64,000 nt of DNA from Microbacteriaceae bacterium (GTDB lineage: Bacteria > Actinomycetota > Actinomycetes > Actinomycetales > Microbacteriaceae), in contig JAHBTA010000003.1 of the NCBI GenBank assembly GCA_019638805.1, positions 496,001-560,000 on the forward strand. Reading direction: 5' to 3'. Positions 33,429 to 42,103 of the stretch are shown here, piece by piece. Each line of letters starts with the position of its first letter. Positions within the stretch are counted from its first letter, which is position 1. The notes beneath the pieces are model-generated. The model searched no databases. It saw only the letters and a program-made list of their open reading frames with translations, and was not told the origin of the DNA. A program made the translations under genes and the position numbers.

Positions 33429-35441
33429 ATGGACTTCAAGCGCATCCTCCGCGGGCCGCTCATCTGGATCCTGGTCGTGGCCGGCCTGGTCCTGCTCGGC
33501 GTGCAGCTCGTGACGGCGTCGAACAGCTACCGCCAGATCACGACCCAGGAGGGTCTCGAGCTGCTCGACGGCAGCACGGTCGAGTCGGTCAAGATGATCG
33601 ACGGCGAGCAGCGCGTCGACCTGGTGCTCGACACCGCGTTCACCGCCGACAAGGTCGACTACGGCACGAAGGTGCAGTTCTACTACGTCGCGCAGCGCGG
33701 CACCGATGTCATCGCCGCGATCACCGCGAGCAACGCCGAGTTCGACGACCAGGCGCCGCAGTCCAACTGGTTCGCCGGGCTGCTGACCATCATCGTTCCG
33801 CTGCTCATCATCGGCGTCGTGTTCTGGTTCATGCTCTCGAGCGTGCAGGGCGGCGGCAACCGTGTGATGCAGTTCGGCAAGTCGCGCGCCAAGCTCGTGA
33901 GCAAGGAGACCCCGAAGGTCACCTTCGCCGACGTCGCCGGTGCCGACGAGGCCGTCGAAGAGCTGCACGAGATCAAGGACTTCCTCAAGGACCCGGCCAA
34001 GTTCCAGGCGGTCGGGGCGCGCATCCCCAAGGGCGTGCTGCTCTACGGCCCGCCCGGGACCGGCAAGACCCTGCTCGCGCGCGCGGTGGCCGGCGAGGCG
34101 GGCGTGCCCTTCTACTCGATCTCGGGTTCGGACTTCGTCGAGATGTTCGTGGGCGTTGGCGCGAGCCGCGTGCGCGATCTGTTCGAGCAGGCCAAGCAGA
34201 ACGCGCCTGCCATCATCTTCGTCGACGAGATCGACGCGGTCGGCCGCCACCGCGGTGCGGGCCTCGGCGGCGGGCACGACGAGCGCGAGCAGACCCTCAA
34301 CCAGCTTCTGGTCGAGATGGACGGCTTCGACGTCAAGACCAACGTCATCCTCATCGCGGCGACCAACCGGCCCGACATCCTCGACCCGGCGCTTCTGCGG
34401 CCGGGCCGCTTCGACCGGCAGATCGGCGTCGACGCCCCCGACCTCAAGGGCCGGGAGAAGATCCTGCAGGTGCACGCCAAGGGCAAGCCCATGGCCAAGG
34501 GCGTGGATCTCGCGGTCCTGGCCCGCAAGACGCCCGGCTTCACGGGCGCCGACCTCGCGAACGTGCTCAACGAGGCCGCGCTGCTCACCGCACGCAGCAA
34601 CGCGCAGCTCATCGACAACCGCGCCCTCGACGAGGCCGTGGACCGCGTCATGGCCGGGCCGCAGCGGCGCACCCGGATCATGAACGACAAGGAGAAGCTG
34701 ATCACGGCCTACCACGAGGGCGGCCACGCCCTCGCGGCGGCGTCGATGCGTCACACCGACCCGGTCACCAAGGTCACGATCCTGCCGCGCGGCCGGGCGC
34801 TGGGCTACACCATGGTGCTGCCCCTGGAGGACAAGTACTCGGTGACGCGCAACGAGTTGCTCGACCAGCTCGCCTACGCGATGGGAGGCCGGGTCGCGGA
34901 GGAGATCGTGTTCCACGACCCGACGACCGGCGCATCCAACGACATCGAGAAGGCGACCGCGATCGCGCGGAAGATGGTGACCGAGTACGGCATGAGCGCC
35001 AACATCGGCGCGGTTAAGCTGGGGCAGTCCGGCGGCGAGGTCTTCCTCGGCCGCGACATGGGCCACCAGCGCGACTACTCGGAGGAGATCGCCGAGAAGG
35101 TCGACGTCGAGGTGCGCACACTCATCGAGCAGGCGCACGACGAGGCGTGGAAGGTGCTCAACGACAACCGCGACATCCTCGACAACCTGGCCAAGGAGCT
35201 CCTGGAGAAGGAGACGCTGGACCACCTGCAGCTCGAGGAGATCTTCACGAACGTGAAGAAGCTCGACGAGCGCCCGCAGTGGCTGTCGAGCGACAAGCGC
35301 CCGCTGAGCGATCGGCCGCCCGTGCAGATCGCCGCGAAGGCGCCGGTCGACCCGGAGGTCGTCGACGGCGGCGTCGACTCGGGCTCGACCCCGCGTCGCA
35401 CGCGGCAGCCGCGCAAGACTCCCGGCATCGCGACCGCCTGA
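33429..35441 (+). CDS. ftsH: ATP-dependent zinc metalloprotease FtsH
   Basis: Hexameric membrane AAA protease for quality control of membrane and regulatory proteins. 670 aa. Two transmembrane helices (about 11-30 and 118-140) flank a short periplasmic domain; AAA module with Walker A GPPGTGKT near 206, Walker [12 protein letters not shown], second region of homology RPGRFDRQI; protease site HEGGH at about 429-433. The C-terminal tail is Pro/Arg-rich and disordered. ATG 33429. It is followed after 14 bp by folE with a strong GGAGGA. Confidence 0.98.
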   Translation: MDFKRILRGPLIWILVVAGLVLLGVQLVTASNSYRQITTQEGLELLDGSTVESVKMIDGEQRVDLVLDTAFTADKVDYGTKVQFYYVAQRGTDVIAAITASNAEFDDQAPQSNWFAGLLTIIVPLLIIGVVFWFMLSSVQGGGNRVMQFGKSRAKLVSKETPKVTFADVAGADEAVEELHEIKDFLKDPAKFQAVGARIPKGVLLYGPPGTGKTLLARAVAGEAGVPFYSISGSDFVEMFVGVGASRVRDLFEQAKQNAPAIIFVDEIDAVGRHRGAGLGGGHDEREQTLNQLLVEMDGFDVKTNVILIAATNRPDILDPALLRPGRFDRQIGVDAPDLKGREKILQVHAKGKPMAKGVDLAVLARKTPGFTGADLANVLNEAALLTARSNAQLIDNRALDEAVDRVMAGPQRRTRIMNDKEKLITAYHEGGHALAAASMRHTDPVTKVTILPRGRALGYTMVLPLEDKYSVTRNELLDQLAYAMGGRVAEEIVFHDPTTGASNDIEKATAIARKMVTEYGMSANIGAVKLGQSGGEVFLGRDMGHQRDYSEEIAEKVDVEVRTLIEQAHDEAWKVLNDNRDILDNLAKELLEKETLDHLQLEEIFTNVKKLDERPQWLSSDKRPLSDRPPVQIAAKAPVDPEVVDGGVDSGSTPRRTRQPRKTPGIATA

Positions 35442-35455
35442 CGCGCGGAGGAACT

Positions 35456-36040
35456 GTGTCGATCGACTCCCCGAGGATCGAGGCGGCCGTCGCCGAGATC
35501 CTGGCGGCGATCGGGGAGGATCCGTCGCGCCCCGGTCTCGTCGCGACGCCGCGGCGCATCGCCGAGGCGTATGCGGAGTTCTTCTCCGGGCTCGACGAGG
35601 ACCCGCTCGATCACCTGTCCGACGCCTCCGAGCTGGACGTCGAGGCGGGCGAGCTGGGTGAGTTCGTGCTGCTGCGCGATGTCAACTTCCGCTCCATCTG
35701 CGAGCACCACCTCCTGCCATTCACCGGCGTCGCACACCTGGCCTACGTCCCGGGCGAGCGCATCGTCGGGCTCGGTCGGCTGCCGCGCGTGGTCGAGACC
35801 CTGAGCTCGCGCCCGCAGCTGCAGGAGCGCCTGGGCGAGCAGATCGCCGACGCCATCCAGACCGGACTCGCCCCGCGCGGCGTGCTCGTCGTGCTCGACG
35901 CCCGGCACGGCTGCGTGACCGCGCGCGGCACGCGGCAGGTCGACTCGACCACCGTGACCGTGGCATCCCGCGGTACGCTCGCGGAACCGGCGGCGCAGGC
36001 CGCCGTGCTCTCGACGATCGGCAGGGGGGCGCAGGCGTGA
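35456..36040 (+). CDS. folE: GTP cyclohydrolase I
   Basis: First step of folate synthesis, GTP to dihydroneopterin triphosphate. 194 aa from GTG, with GGAGGA 5 bp upstream. Zinc ligands appear in SICEHHLLPF (Cys, His) and in RHGCVTARG (second Cys). LPRVVETLSSRPQLQERL and DSTTVTVASRG complete the family pattern. Stop overlaps folP start (GTGA). Confidence 0.97.
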   Translation: MSIDSPRIEAAVAEILAAIGEDPSRPGLVATPRRIAEAYAEFFSGLDEDPLDHLSDASELDVEAGELGEFVLLRDVNFRSICEHHLLPFTGVAHLAYVPGERIVGLGRLPRVVETLSSRPQLQERLGEQIADAIQTGLAPRGVLVVLDARHGCVTARGTRQVDSTTVTVASRGTLAEPAAQAAVLSTIGRGAQA

Positions 36041-36846
36041 CGCTCATCATGGGCGTGCTCAACGTGACGCCCGATTCGTTCAGCGACGGGGGTCGCTGGG
36101 AGCACCCGGACGACGCGATCGCCCACGCCGTCGCGATGGCCGAGGCGGGCGCGGCGATCGTCGACGTCGGGGGCGAGTCGACCCGGCCAGGCGCGGTACC
36201 CGTGGACTCGCCGCAGGAGCGCAAGCGCGTCATGCCCATCGTGCGCGAACTGGTCGCGCGCGGCATCTCGGTCAGCATCGACACCCTGCACGCCCAGACC
36301 GCGCTCGCGGCGGTCGACGCGGGTGCGCAGCTCATCAACGACGTGTCCGGCGGGCTCGGAGACCGCGACATGGCGCGCGTGGTCGCCGAGACGGGCGTGC
36401 ACTACGTCGCGATGCACTGGAGGGGCGGGGCGGATGTCGCGGCCGGCTACCGCGATGTCGTCGCCGACGTGCGCGAAGAGCTCAAGGCGCGCGTGGCGGA
36501 GCTCGTGGTTGCCGGCGTGCAGCCCGAGCGGGTCATCCTGGATCCCGGCCTCGGGTTCGCGAAGGACCCCGAGCACAACTGGCAACTGCTCGGACGACTG
36601 GACGAGCTCGCGTCGCTGGGCCACGGCATCCTCATCGGGGCGTCGCGCAAGCGCTTCGTGGGCGCCCTGCTCCCGGAGGATGCCCCCATGACCGATCGCG
36701 ACGCGCCCACCGCGGTCATCAGCGCGCTGGCCGCCCGTTCTGGCGCGTGGGCGGTGCGGGTGCACGACGTTCCGTCGACGCGGCTCGCGCTCGATGTCTG
36801 GGAGCGCTGGGAGGCCGGCGCGGCGATCCCGGTGGCGGGCGCATGA
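36037..36846 (+). CDS. folP: dihydropteroate synthase
   Basis: Joins pABA and dihydropterin pyrophosphate; target of sulfonamides. 269 aa. N-terminal MGVLNVTPDSFSDGG, pterin-site DVGGESTRPGA, SIDTLHA, INDVSGG, and phosphate-binding GASRKRFVG. GTG start. Coupled by 4-bp overlaps to folE and folB. Confidence 0.97.
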   Translation: MTLIMGVLNVTPDSFSDGGRWEHPDDAIAHAVAMAEAGAAIVDVGGESTRPGAVPVDSPQERKRVMPIVRELVARGISVSIDTLHAQTALAAVDAGAQLINDVSGGLGDRDMARVVAETGVHYVAMHWRGGADVAAGYRDVVADVREELKARVAELVVAGVQPERVILDPGLGFAKDPEHNWQLLGRLDELASLGHGILIGASRKRFVGALLPEDAPMTDRDAPTAVISALAARSGAWAVRVHDVPSTRLALDVWERWEAGAAIPVAGA

Positions 36847-37220
36847 GAGCCGACCGGATCGTCCTGACCGGCCTGCGGGCGACCGGGCATCACGGGGTCT
36901 TCGAGCACGAGCGGCAGAACGGCCAGCTCTTCGTCATCGATGTCGCGGTGCAGCTGTCGCTGCGCGAGGCCGCCTCGACCGACGACCTCGACGACACGGT
37001 GCACTACGGCGTGCTCGCCGAACGGGTGGTGGATGCCGTGGAGCGCGATCCGGTCGACCTCATCGAGACGGTGGCCGAGCGCGTCGCCGCGGTGGCACTG
37101 GGCTTCTCGCGCGTGGACTCGGTCGAGGTCACGGTGCACAAGCCCGACGCGCCGATCACGGTGCCGTTCGCGGATGTCGCGGTCGCCATCACGCGCACCC
37201 GCGCGGACCGGAGCGAATGA
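36843..37220 (+). CDS. folB: dihydroneopterin aldolase
   Basis: Cleaves dihydroneopterin to 6-hydroxymethyl-dihydropterin. 125 aa, usual size. Family motifs GHHGVFEHERQNGQLFVIDV, TVHYGVLAE and LIETVAERVA (catalytic Glu) plus VTVHKPDAPI. Overlaps both neighbours by 4 bp. Confidence 0.96.
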   Translation: MRADRIVLTGLRATGHHGVFEHERQNGQLFVIDVAVQLSLREAASTDDLDDTVHYGVLAERVVDAVERDPVDLIETVAERVAAVALGFSRVDSVEVTVHKPDAPITVPFADVAVAITRTRADRSE

Positions 37221-37765
37221 TGTCGGTGCTCAAGCGGCACATCGTGGTCCCCGCCGTGGTGGCCATGGGGTCGAACCTGGGCGACCGGGAGGCCACCTTG
37301 CTCGCGGCGACGCGCGAGCTGGCGGGCGCCGAGGGGGTCGAGCTGACCGCGGTCTCGTCGCTGCACGAGACGGTCGCCCTCAAGCCGGACGGGCCGGACG
37401 AGGCCGCACCCGCCTACCTCAACGCGGTCGCGCTCATCCGCACGAAGCTCACCCCGCAGGAGCTGCTCGCCCTGCTGCACCGCATCGAGGCGGATCACGG
37501 TCGCGAGCGCACCGAGCACTGGGGTGATCGCACGCTCGACCTCGACCTCATCGACGTGGCCGGCATCCGGCACGACGCCGGCGGGCTCACGCTGCCGCAT
37601 CCGCGCGCGGCCGAGCGCGAGTTCGTGCTGCGCCCCTGGCTCGAGGTCGACCCGGATGCCGTGCTGCGCGGCCACGGACGCGTCGACGAGCTGCTGGCGG
37701 GTCTGCCCGGCGCGGGGCCGGGAGCGGGGCCCGGCTCGCAGCCCGGCGCGGGGGAGCCCCGGTGA
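37217..37765 (+). CDS. folK: 6-hydroxymethyl-dihydropterin pyrophosphokinase
   Basis: Pyrophosphoryl transfer to the pterin before FolP acts. 182 aa. MGSNLGDREATL (pterin loop) and the signature WGDRTLDLDLIDV near 105 with the Mg-binding aspartates, then LPHPRAAEREFVLRPW. ATG overlaps folB stop (ATGA); a second ATG follows at once. The C-terminus is extended by a low-complexity Gly/Pro tail. Confidence 0.96.
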   Translation: MMSVLKRHIVVPAVVAMGSNLGDREATLLAATRELAGAEGVELTAVSSLHETVALKPDGPDEAAPAYLNAVALIRTKLTPQELLALLHRIEADHGRERTEHWGDRTLDLDLIDVAGIRHDAGGLTLPHPRAAEREFVLRPWLEVDPDAVLRGHGRVDELLAGLPGAGPGAGPGSQPGAGEPR

Positions 37766-38271
37766 CCCGGACGCGGCCCGGCACGCTCGTGCTGCTCGCC
37801 GCGATCGGCGCGGTCGCCGCCTTCGCGCTGCAGGGGCTCCTCGCGGCGGTGGGCCTGCCGAAGTTCCGGCCCGAGTACACCCTCGCGGTCACGCTCGTGC
37901 TGGTCGGGGTCGCCGCGCTCCTGCTCGCCCTCCCCGTGCGGCGGGCCGTCCGCGGCGCCCCCGCGCACCGCGTCGACCCGTTCTACGCGACGCGTGTGGT
38001 GGTGCTCGCGAAGGCGTCCGCGCTCGCGGGTGCGCTCCTCGGGGGCGCCGGCGCCGGCCTCCTCGCCGAACTGCTCGTGCGGGCCGGCGCGCCCGGTGCG
38101 GACGCCTACCTGCGCGCGGGGTCCGTCCTTGCCGGGGGCGCGGTGCTCCTGGCGGCTGGACTGATCGCCGAGCACTGGTGCACCGTGCCGAAGGACTCCG
38201 ACGACGACCCGGCCGCCGCATCCGACTCCGGATCTCCCCCGGGCCCTGGCGCGGAGGCCGCCGCCGGGTAG
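37762..38271 (+). CDS. DUF3180 family membrane protein
   Basis: 169 aa, four predicted transmembrane segments (LVLLAAIGAVAAFALQGLL; LAVTLVLVGVAALLLALPV; ASALAGALLGGAGAGLLAEL; LAGGAVLLAAGLIAEHWC) and an acidic Ser/Pro tail. Member of an actinobacterial family almost always found next to folK. Function unknown. GTG start overlaps folK stop. Confidence 0.9.
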   Translation: MTRTRPGTLVLLAAIGAVAAFALQGLLAAVGLPKFRPEYTLAVTLVLVGVAALLLALPVRRAVRGAPAHRVDPFYATRVVVLAKASALAGALLGGAGAGLLAELLVRAGAPGADAYLRAGSVLAGGAVLLAAGLIAEHWCTVPKDSDDDPAAASDSGSPPGPGAEAAAG

Positions 38272-38281
38272 CGTTGAACCC

Positions 38282-38791
38282 GTGACCGACGACGCATCCG
38301 CTCCCGCATCCGCCCGGCTCGACCCGGTTCCGGGTGAGTGGCGCCGGGTGTCGCCCAAGTACGTGGTGGTCGACCTGGTCGGCAACCTCATCGGGGGCGT
38401 GGTGGCGACGGTCGCCCTGGGGCTGCCGTGGTTCTTCAGCCAGGTGCCGTTCCTGTTGATCCTGCCCGTCGTCGTGGCGGTCGTCGCACTCGTCACCCTC
38501 GTGCTGACCCCGCGCCGGGTGCGCGCCATCGGGTACCGGCTGCGCGACGACGATCTGCTGTTCCGCCGCGGCATCATGTTCCAGCGCTTCGTCGCGGTGC
38601 CCTACGGGCGGATGCAGCTGGTCGACATCACGCGCGGCCCGCTCGCGCGCGCGGTCGGCCTCGCCGAGCTCAAGCTGGTCACCGCGGCTGCCGCCAGCAA
38701 CGTGACCATCCCCGGGCTGCCGATCGCCGACGCCGAGGCGCTGCGCGACCACCTGGTCGAGCTGGCCGAGAGCCGCCGGGCGGGTCTGTGA
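38282..38791 (+). CDS. bacterial PH-domain membrane protein (YdbS-like)
   Basis: 169 aa with two transmembrane helices at about 35-80, then a bacterial pleckstrin-homology-like domain (LRDDDLLFRRGIMFQRFVAVPYGRMQLVDI). Pairs with the next gene as in the YdbS/YdbT arrangement of Firmicutes, where the pair is linked to resistance to other bacteria's peptides. Stop overlaps the next GTG. Confidence 0.88.
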   Translation: MTDDASAPASARLDPVPGEWRRVSPKYVVVDLVGNLIGGVVATVALGLPWFFSQVPFLLILPVVVAVVALVTLVLTPRRVRAIGYRLRDDDLLFRRGIMFQRFVAVPYGRMQLVDITRGPLARAVGLAELKLVTAAAASNVTIPGLPIADAEALRDHLVELAESRRAGL

Positions 38792-40440
38792 CCGAGCTGC
38801 CCCCTCCGCCCGGGCCCCCGTCACCCGGGCCAGCGCCTGACACCCCGCCCGGGCCGCCGTCACCCGCCGAGCTCACCGACGGCGGCTGGCACCGGCTGCA
38901 CCCCGCGACCCCCCTTCTTCGCGGAGGGCTCGCCCTCATCGCGGTGCTGGGCATCGTGGTCGCCAACCTGCGCGAGCGCCTCGCGGAGATGGTGTTCGGC
39001 GGCAGCGGCGCCCCCGGCGACCCGATCGACGAGCTCGTCCGGCACGGCCTGGTGCCGCTTGCCCTGCTCGTGCTCGCCGTCACGCTGATCCTCTTCATCG
39101 GCGGCTTCTACCTGTCCTGGCGCATGCACACCTTCCGCATCACCGACGAGCTGGTCGAGGTGCGCAGCGGGATCCTGTTCCGCACCCACCGGAAGGCCCG
39201 CCTCGATCGCATCCAGGGCATCAACATCGTGCGGCCGTTCTTCGCGCGCCTGTTCGGCGCGGCGCGGCTCGAGATCACCGGAGCGGGCGCCGACTCCAAT
39301 GTGCAGCTGGCCTACCTCTCCGGGGTGCGGGCGGACGAGTTGCGCCGCGACATCCTGACCCTGGCCGCGGGGGCTCGCCCTCCGGTGTCGCAGCCGCCTG
39401 GCGCGGACGCGACGGGCGCCGCGGGGGCGGGGGCGGCATCCCCGGGTCTCATCGAGCAGCGGGTCAACGAGCTCATCGCGCCCGAGCTGGACCCCTCGCT
39501 CGCCGCACCCGAGTCGGTCGTGCGGATGAACCCCGGACGGCTCATCGCGTCGACCGTGCTCAGCACCGGCACGATCATGTTCGTGCTCGTCGTCATCGCC
39601 GGGTTCGTGACCGCGGCGATCTCGTCGGAGTTCTACGTGATCTTCGGCGCCGTGCCGTTCCTCTTCGGTCTCGGGTCCTTTCTGGTCAACCGCATCGTCA
39701 AGTCGCTGCGCTACACGATCGCGGCGACCCCGGACGGCGTGCGCGTCGGCTACGGGCTTCTGACGACAAGCAATGAGACGCTTCCGCCGGGCCGCATCCA
39801 CTCGATCTCGATCAGCCAGTCGCTGCTGTGGCGACCCTTCGACTGGTGGGAGGTCAAGGTCAACCGCGCGGGCAAGTCCTCGGCCCAGGGCGCGGCGGGT
39901 CAGCAGAACACGACGATCCTGCCGGTGGGCACGCGCGCCGAGGTCTTCAAGGTGCTCGAGCTCGTGCTGCCCGGGCTCGTGACGGACCAGACCCGCGCGG
40001 TCGTCGAGGCCGGGCTGGCGAAGGCCAGGCCGGACGACGGCTTCACGACCTCGCCGCGCCGTGCCGCGGTGCTGCGCTGGTTCTCCTGGCGGCGCAACGG
40101 CTTCGCCCTGCGACCGGATGCGGTGGTGCTGCGCCGCGGGGCGATCTGGCGCGAGCTGGTGGTCGTCCCCGCCGCGCGGATGCAGAGCGTCTCGGTGACG
40201 CAGGGCCCGCTGTACCGGGCCCTGCGGCTCGCGGGCGTGCACGTGCACACCGTCGCGGGGCCGATCAGCGCTCAGCTCGGGGCGTTGGACTCCGGGGACG
40301 CCAGCGGGTTCTTCCGCGACCTGGCGTCCACCGCGGTGGCCGCGGCGGCGGCCGACCGGACGCACCGGTGGCGGTCGGGCGGTTCGCCCGGCGATACGCG
40401 GGGCGCCTCCGGACCAGCGGCGGGCGGGGCGCCGGCGTGA
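38788..40440 (+). CDS. bacterial PH-domain membrane protein (YdbT-like), two or three PH units
   Basis: 550 aa. A Pro-rich cytoplasmic start (PPPPGPPSPGPAP), then alternating paired transmembrane helices and PH-like units: DELVEVRSGILFRTHRKARLDRI near 130, a second after helices at 250-300, and a third unit VVLRRGAIWRELVVVPAARM near 450. Length and helix pairing match YdbT. Partner of the preceding smaller PH protein; molecular role unknown. Confidence 0.88.
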   Translation: MTELPPPPGPPSPGPAPDTPPGPPSPAELTDGGWHRLHPATPLLRGGLALIAVLGIVVANLRERLAEMVFGGSGAPGDPIDELVRHGLVPLALLVLAVTLILFIGGFYLSWRMHTFRITDELVEVRSGILFRTHRKARLDRIQGINIVRPFFARLFGAARLEITGAGADSNVQLAYLSGVRADELRRDILTLAAGARPPVSQPPGADATGAAGAGAASPGLIEQRVNELIAPELDPSLAAPESVVRMNPGRLIASTVLSTGTIMFVLVVIAGFVTAAISSEFYVIFGAVPFLFGLGSFLVNRIVKSLRYTIAATPDGVRVGYGLLTTSNETLPPGRIHSISISQSLLWRPFDWWEVKVNRAGKSSAQGAAGQQNTTILPVGTRAEVFKVLELVLPGLVTDQTRAVVEAGLAKARPDDGFTTSPRRAAVLRWFSWRRNGFALRPDAVVLRRGAIWRELVVVPAARMQSVSVTQGPLYRALRLAGVHVHTVAGPISAQLGALDSGDASGFFRDLASTAVAAAAADRTHRWRSGGSPGDTRGASGPAAGGAPA

Positions 40441-41189
40441 CCGCGTCCGCCCGCTCGGGCCGCCTGGGCGTCGGCATCGTCGGAGCCGGCCGGGTCGGCC
40501 CCGTTCTGGGCGCGGCGCTCGGCGGCGCCGGTCACGCGGTCGTGGGCATCAGCGCCGTGTCGCAGGAGGCGCGCGACCGCGCCGACGCGATGCTGCCCGG
40601 AGTCCCGGTGCTCGACGTTCCGACCATCGTCGAGCGCAGCGAGCTCGTCGTGCTGGCCGTGCCCGCCGAGCAGCTCGAGGCGCTCGTCGCCGGCCTCGCT
40701 GCGACCGGGGCCTGGCAGGCGGGGCAGCTCGTGGCGCACACCGCGCCCGGCTTCGGCACCGCGGTGCTCGACCCGGCGCGTGCGGCGGGGGCGATCCCGC
40801 TGGCGATCTCCCCGGCGATGGCCTTCACCGGGACGAGCATGGACCTGGTGCGGCTCCGGGAGTCGTGGTGCGCCGTGACGGCGCCCGCCCCGGTGCTGCC
40901 GATCGCGCAGGCTCTCGTGGTCGAGATGGGCGCGGAGCCCGTCGTGATCGAAGACGGGGACCGCGCGGCGTACGCCGACGCGCTCGATGCGGCGGCATCC
41001 CTCGGCGGCGCCCTCGTGGCGCGCTCGGCCGAGACGCTGCGCGCGATCGGGGTGGAGCATCCCGGCCGCGTGCTGGGCGGGCTGGTGCGCTCCGCGGTCG
41101 AGAACGCCCTCGCCGCCGCCGAGGTCCCCGACGCGGTTCGACCGAATGCAGGAGATCTTGTGACGGATGGGCCGGTATCGCCCGAGTGA
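40437..41189 (+). CDS. Rossmann-like protein with DUF2520 domain
   Basis: 250 aa. N-terminal nucleotide fold VGIVGAGRVGPVLGAAL and C-terminal DUF2520 helical domain (YADALDAAASLGGALVARS), resembling ketopantoate reductase-type 6-phosphogluconate dehydrogenase folds. Next to panC, which suggests a pantothenate link (ketopantoate reductase-like) but this is unproven. The last 17 codons are encoded by the left arm and loop of a hairpin element, so the C-terminus may be element-derived. GTG start overlaps the previous stop. Confidence 0.85.
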   Translation: MTASARSGRLGVGIVGAGRVGPVLGAALGGAGHAVVGISAVSQEARDRADAMLPGVPVLDVPTIVERSELVVLAVPAEQLEALVAGLAATGAWQAGQLVAHTAPGFGTAVLDPARAAGAIPLAISPAMAFTGTSMDLVRLRESWCAVTAPAPVLPIAQALVVEMGAEPVVIEDGDRAAYADALDAAASLGGALVARSAETLRAIGVEHPGRVLGGLVRSAVENALAAAEVPDAVRPNAGDLVTDGPVSPE

Positions 41190-41223
41190 GCGCTCCCGCA
41201 GCGAGAATCTCCTGCATTTGGTC
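41140..41223. repeat. large hairpin element 4, across the DUF2520 stop codon
   Basis: Arms 41140-41156 and 41207-41223 are 17 bp with a single G-T wobble (GACCGAATGCAGGAGAT against its complement), loop 50 nt. The stop codon of the DUF2520 gene lies in the loop (41187-41189). The right arm ends 18 bp before panC, so the RNA structure may affect panC translation. Confidence 0.8.
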
Positions 41224-41241
41224 AGCCGGTAGCATCGCAGG

Positions 41242-42084
41242 GTGAGTCGGCCCGTCGTCATCGAGACCGTCGCGGGGATGCGCGAGGCGCTCGCGGGGGT
41301 CGCCGACGTCGCGCTCGTCCCGACCATGGGCGCCCTGCACGAGGGGCACCTCGCGCTCGTGGACCGCGCGGCCGAACTGGCCGGGACCGTCGTGGTGTCG
41401 ATCTTCGTCAACCCGCTGCAGTTCGGCCCGAACGAGGACCTCACCCGCTACCCGCGCACGCTCGACGCCGACCTGGAGGCCCTCGCCGGCCGCGGCGTCG
41501 CCTACGTCTTCGCACCCCCGGCCGACGAGATGTACCCGGACGGCGGTACGCAGGTGCGGGTCACCGGCGGCCCGGTCGCCGCGACGCTCGAGGGTGCGGC
41601 CCGCCCCGGGCACTTCGACGGCGTGCTCACGGTGGTCGCCAAGCTGCTCGGCATCGTGCGCCCCGGGCACGTGGTGTTCGGCCAGAAGGACGCCCAGCAG
41701 CTCTTCCTGGTCCAGCGCATGGTGCACGACCTCAACATCGCGACCTCGGTGGATGTCGTGGAGACCGTCCGCGCCCCCGACGGTCTCGCTCTCTCCAGCC
41801 GCAATCGCTTCCTGGACGCCGACGCGCGCTCCGCCGCGCTCGCGCTGAGCCGTGCGCTGGAGGCCGCCGCGTCATCCGCCGATCGGGGCATCGATGCGGT
41901 GCTGGCCGCGGCGCAGTCCGTCCTCATGGACGAGGACCTCGTTAAGCTGGACTACCTGAAGGTCGTCGACCCGCGCACCTTCCAGCCCGTCGACGACGAC
42001 TACCGCGGACCCGCGCGCGTGCTCATCGCCGCGAGGGTCGGCGACACCCGTCTGATCGACAACGAGTCCCTGTACCTCACCTAG
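41242..42084 (+). CDS. panC: pantoate-beta-alanine ligase
   Basis: Last step of pantothenate synthesis. 280 aa. ATP site PTMGALHEGHLALVD (HxGH) at about 29-43, VSIFVNPLQFGPNEDL, GQKDAQQLFLVQRMV and ALSSRNRFL. GTG start follows a CCGGTAG leader without strong ribosome site; spacing to hairpin element 4 is short. Upstream panB/panD are not in the window. Confidence 0.97.
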   Translation: MSRPVVIETVAGMREALAGVADVALVPTMGALHEGHLALVDRAAELAGTVVVSIFVNPLQFGPNEDLTRYPRTLDADLEALAGRGVAYVFAPPADEMYPDGGTQVRVTGGPVAATLEGAARPGHFDGVLTVVAKLLGIVRPGHVVFGQKDAQQLFLVQRMVHDLNIATSVDVVETVRAPDGLALSSRNRFLDADARSAALALSRALEAAASSADRGIDAVLAAAQSVLMDEDLVKLDYLKVVDPRTFQPVDDDYRGPARVLIAARVGDTRLIDNESLYLT

Positions 42085-42103
42085 CAGAGTTCTGAACTGA
42101 GCC

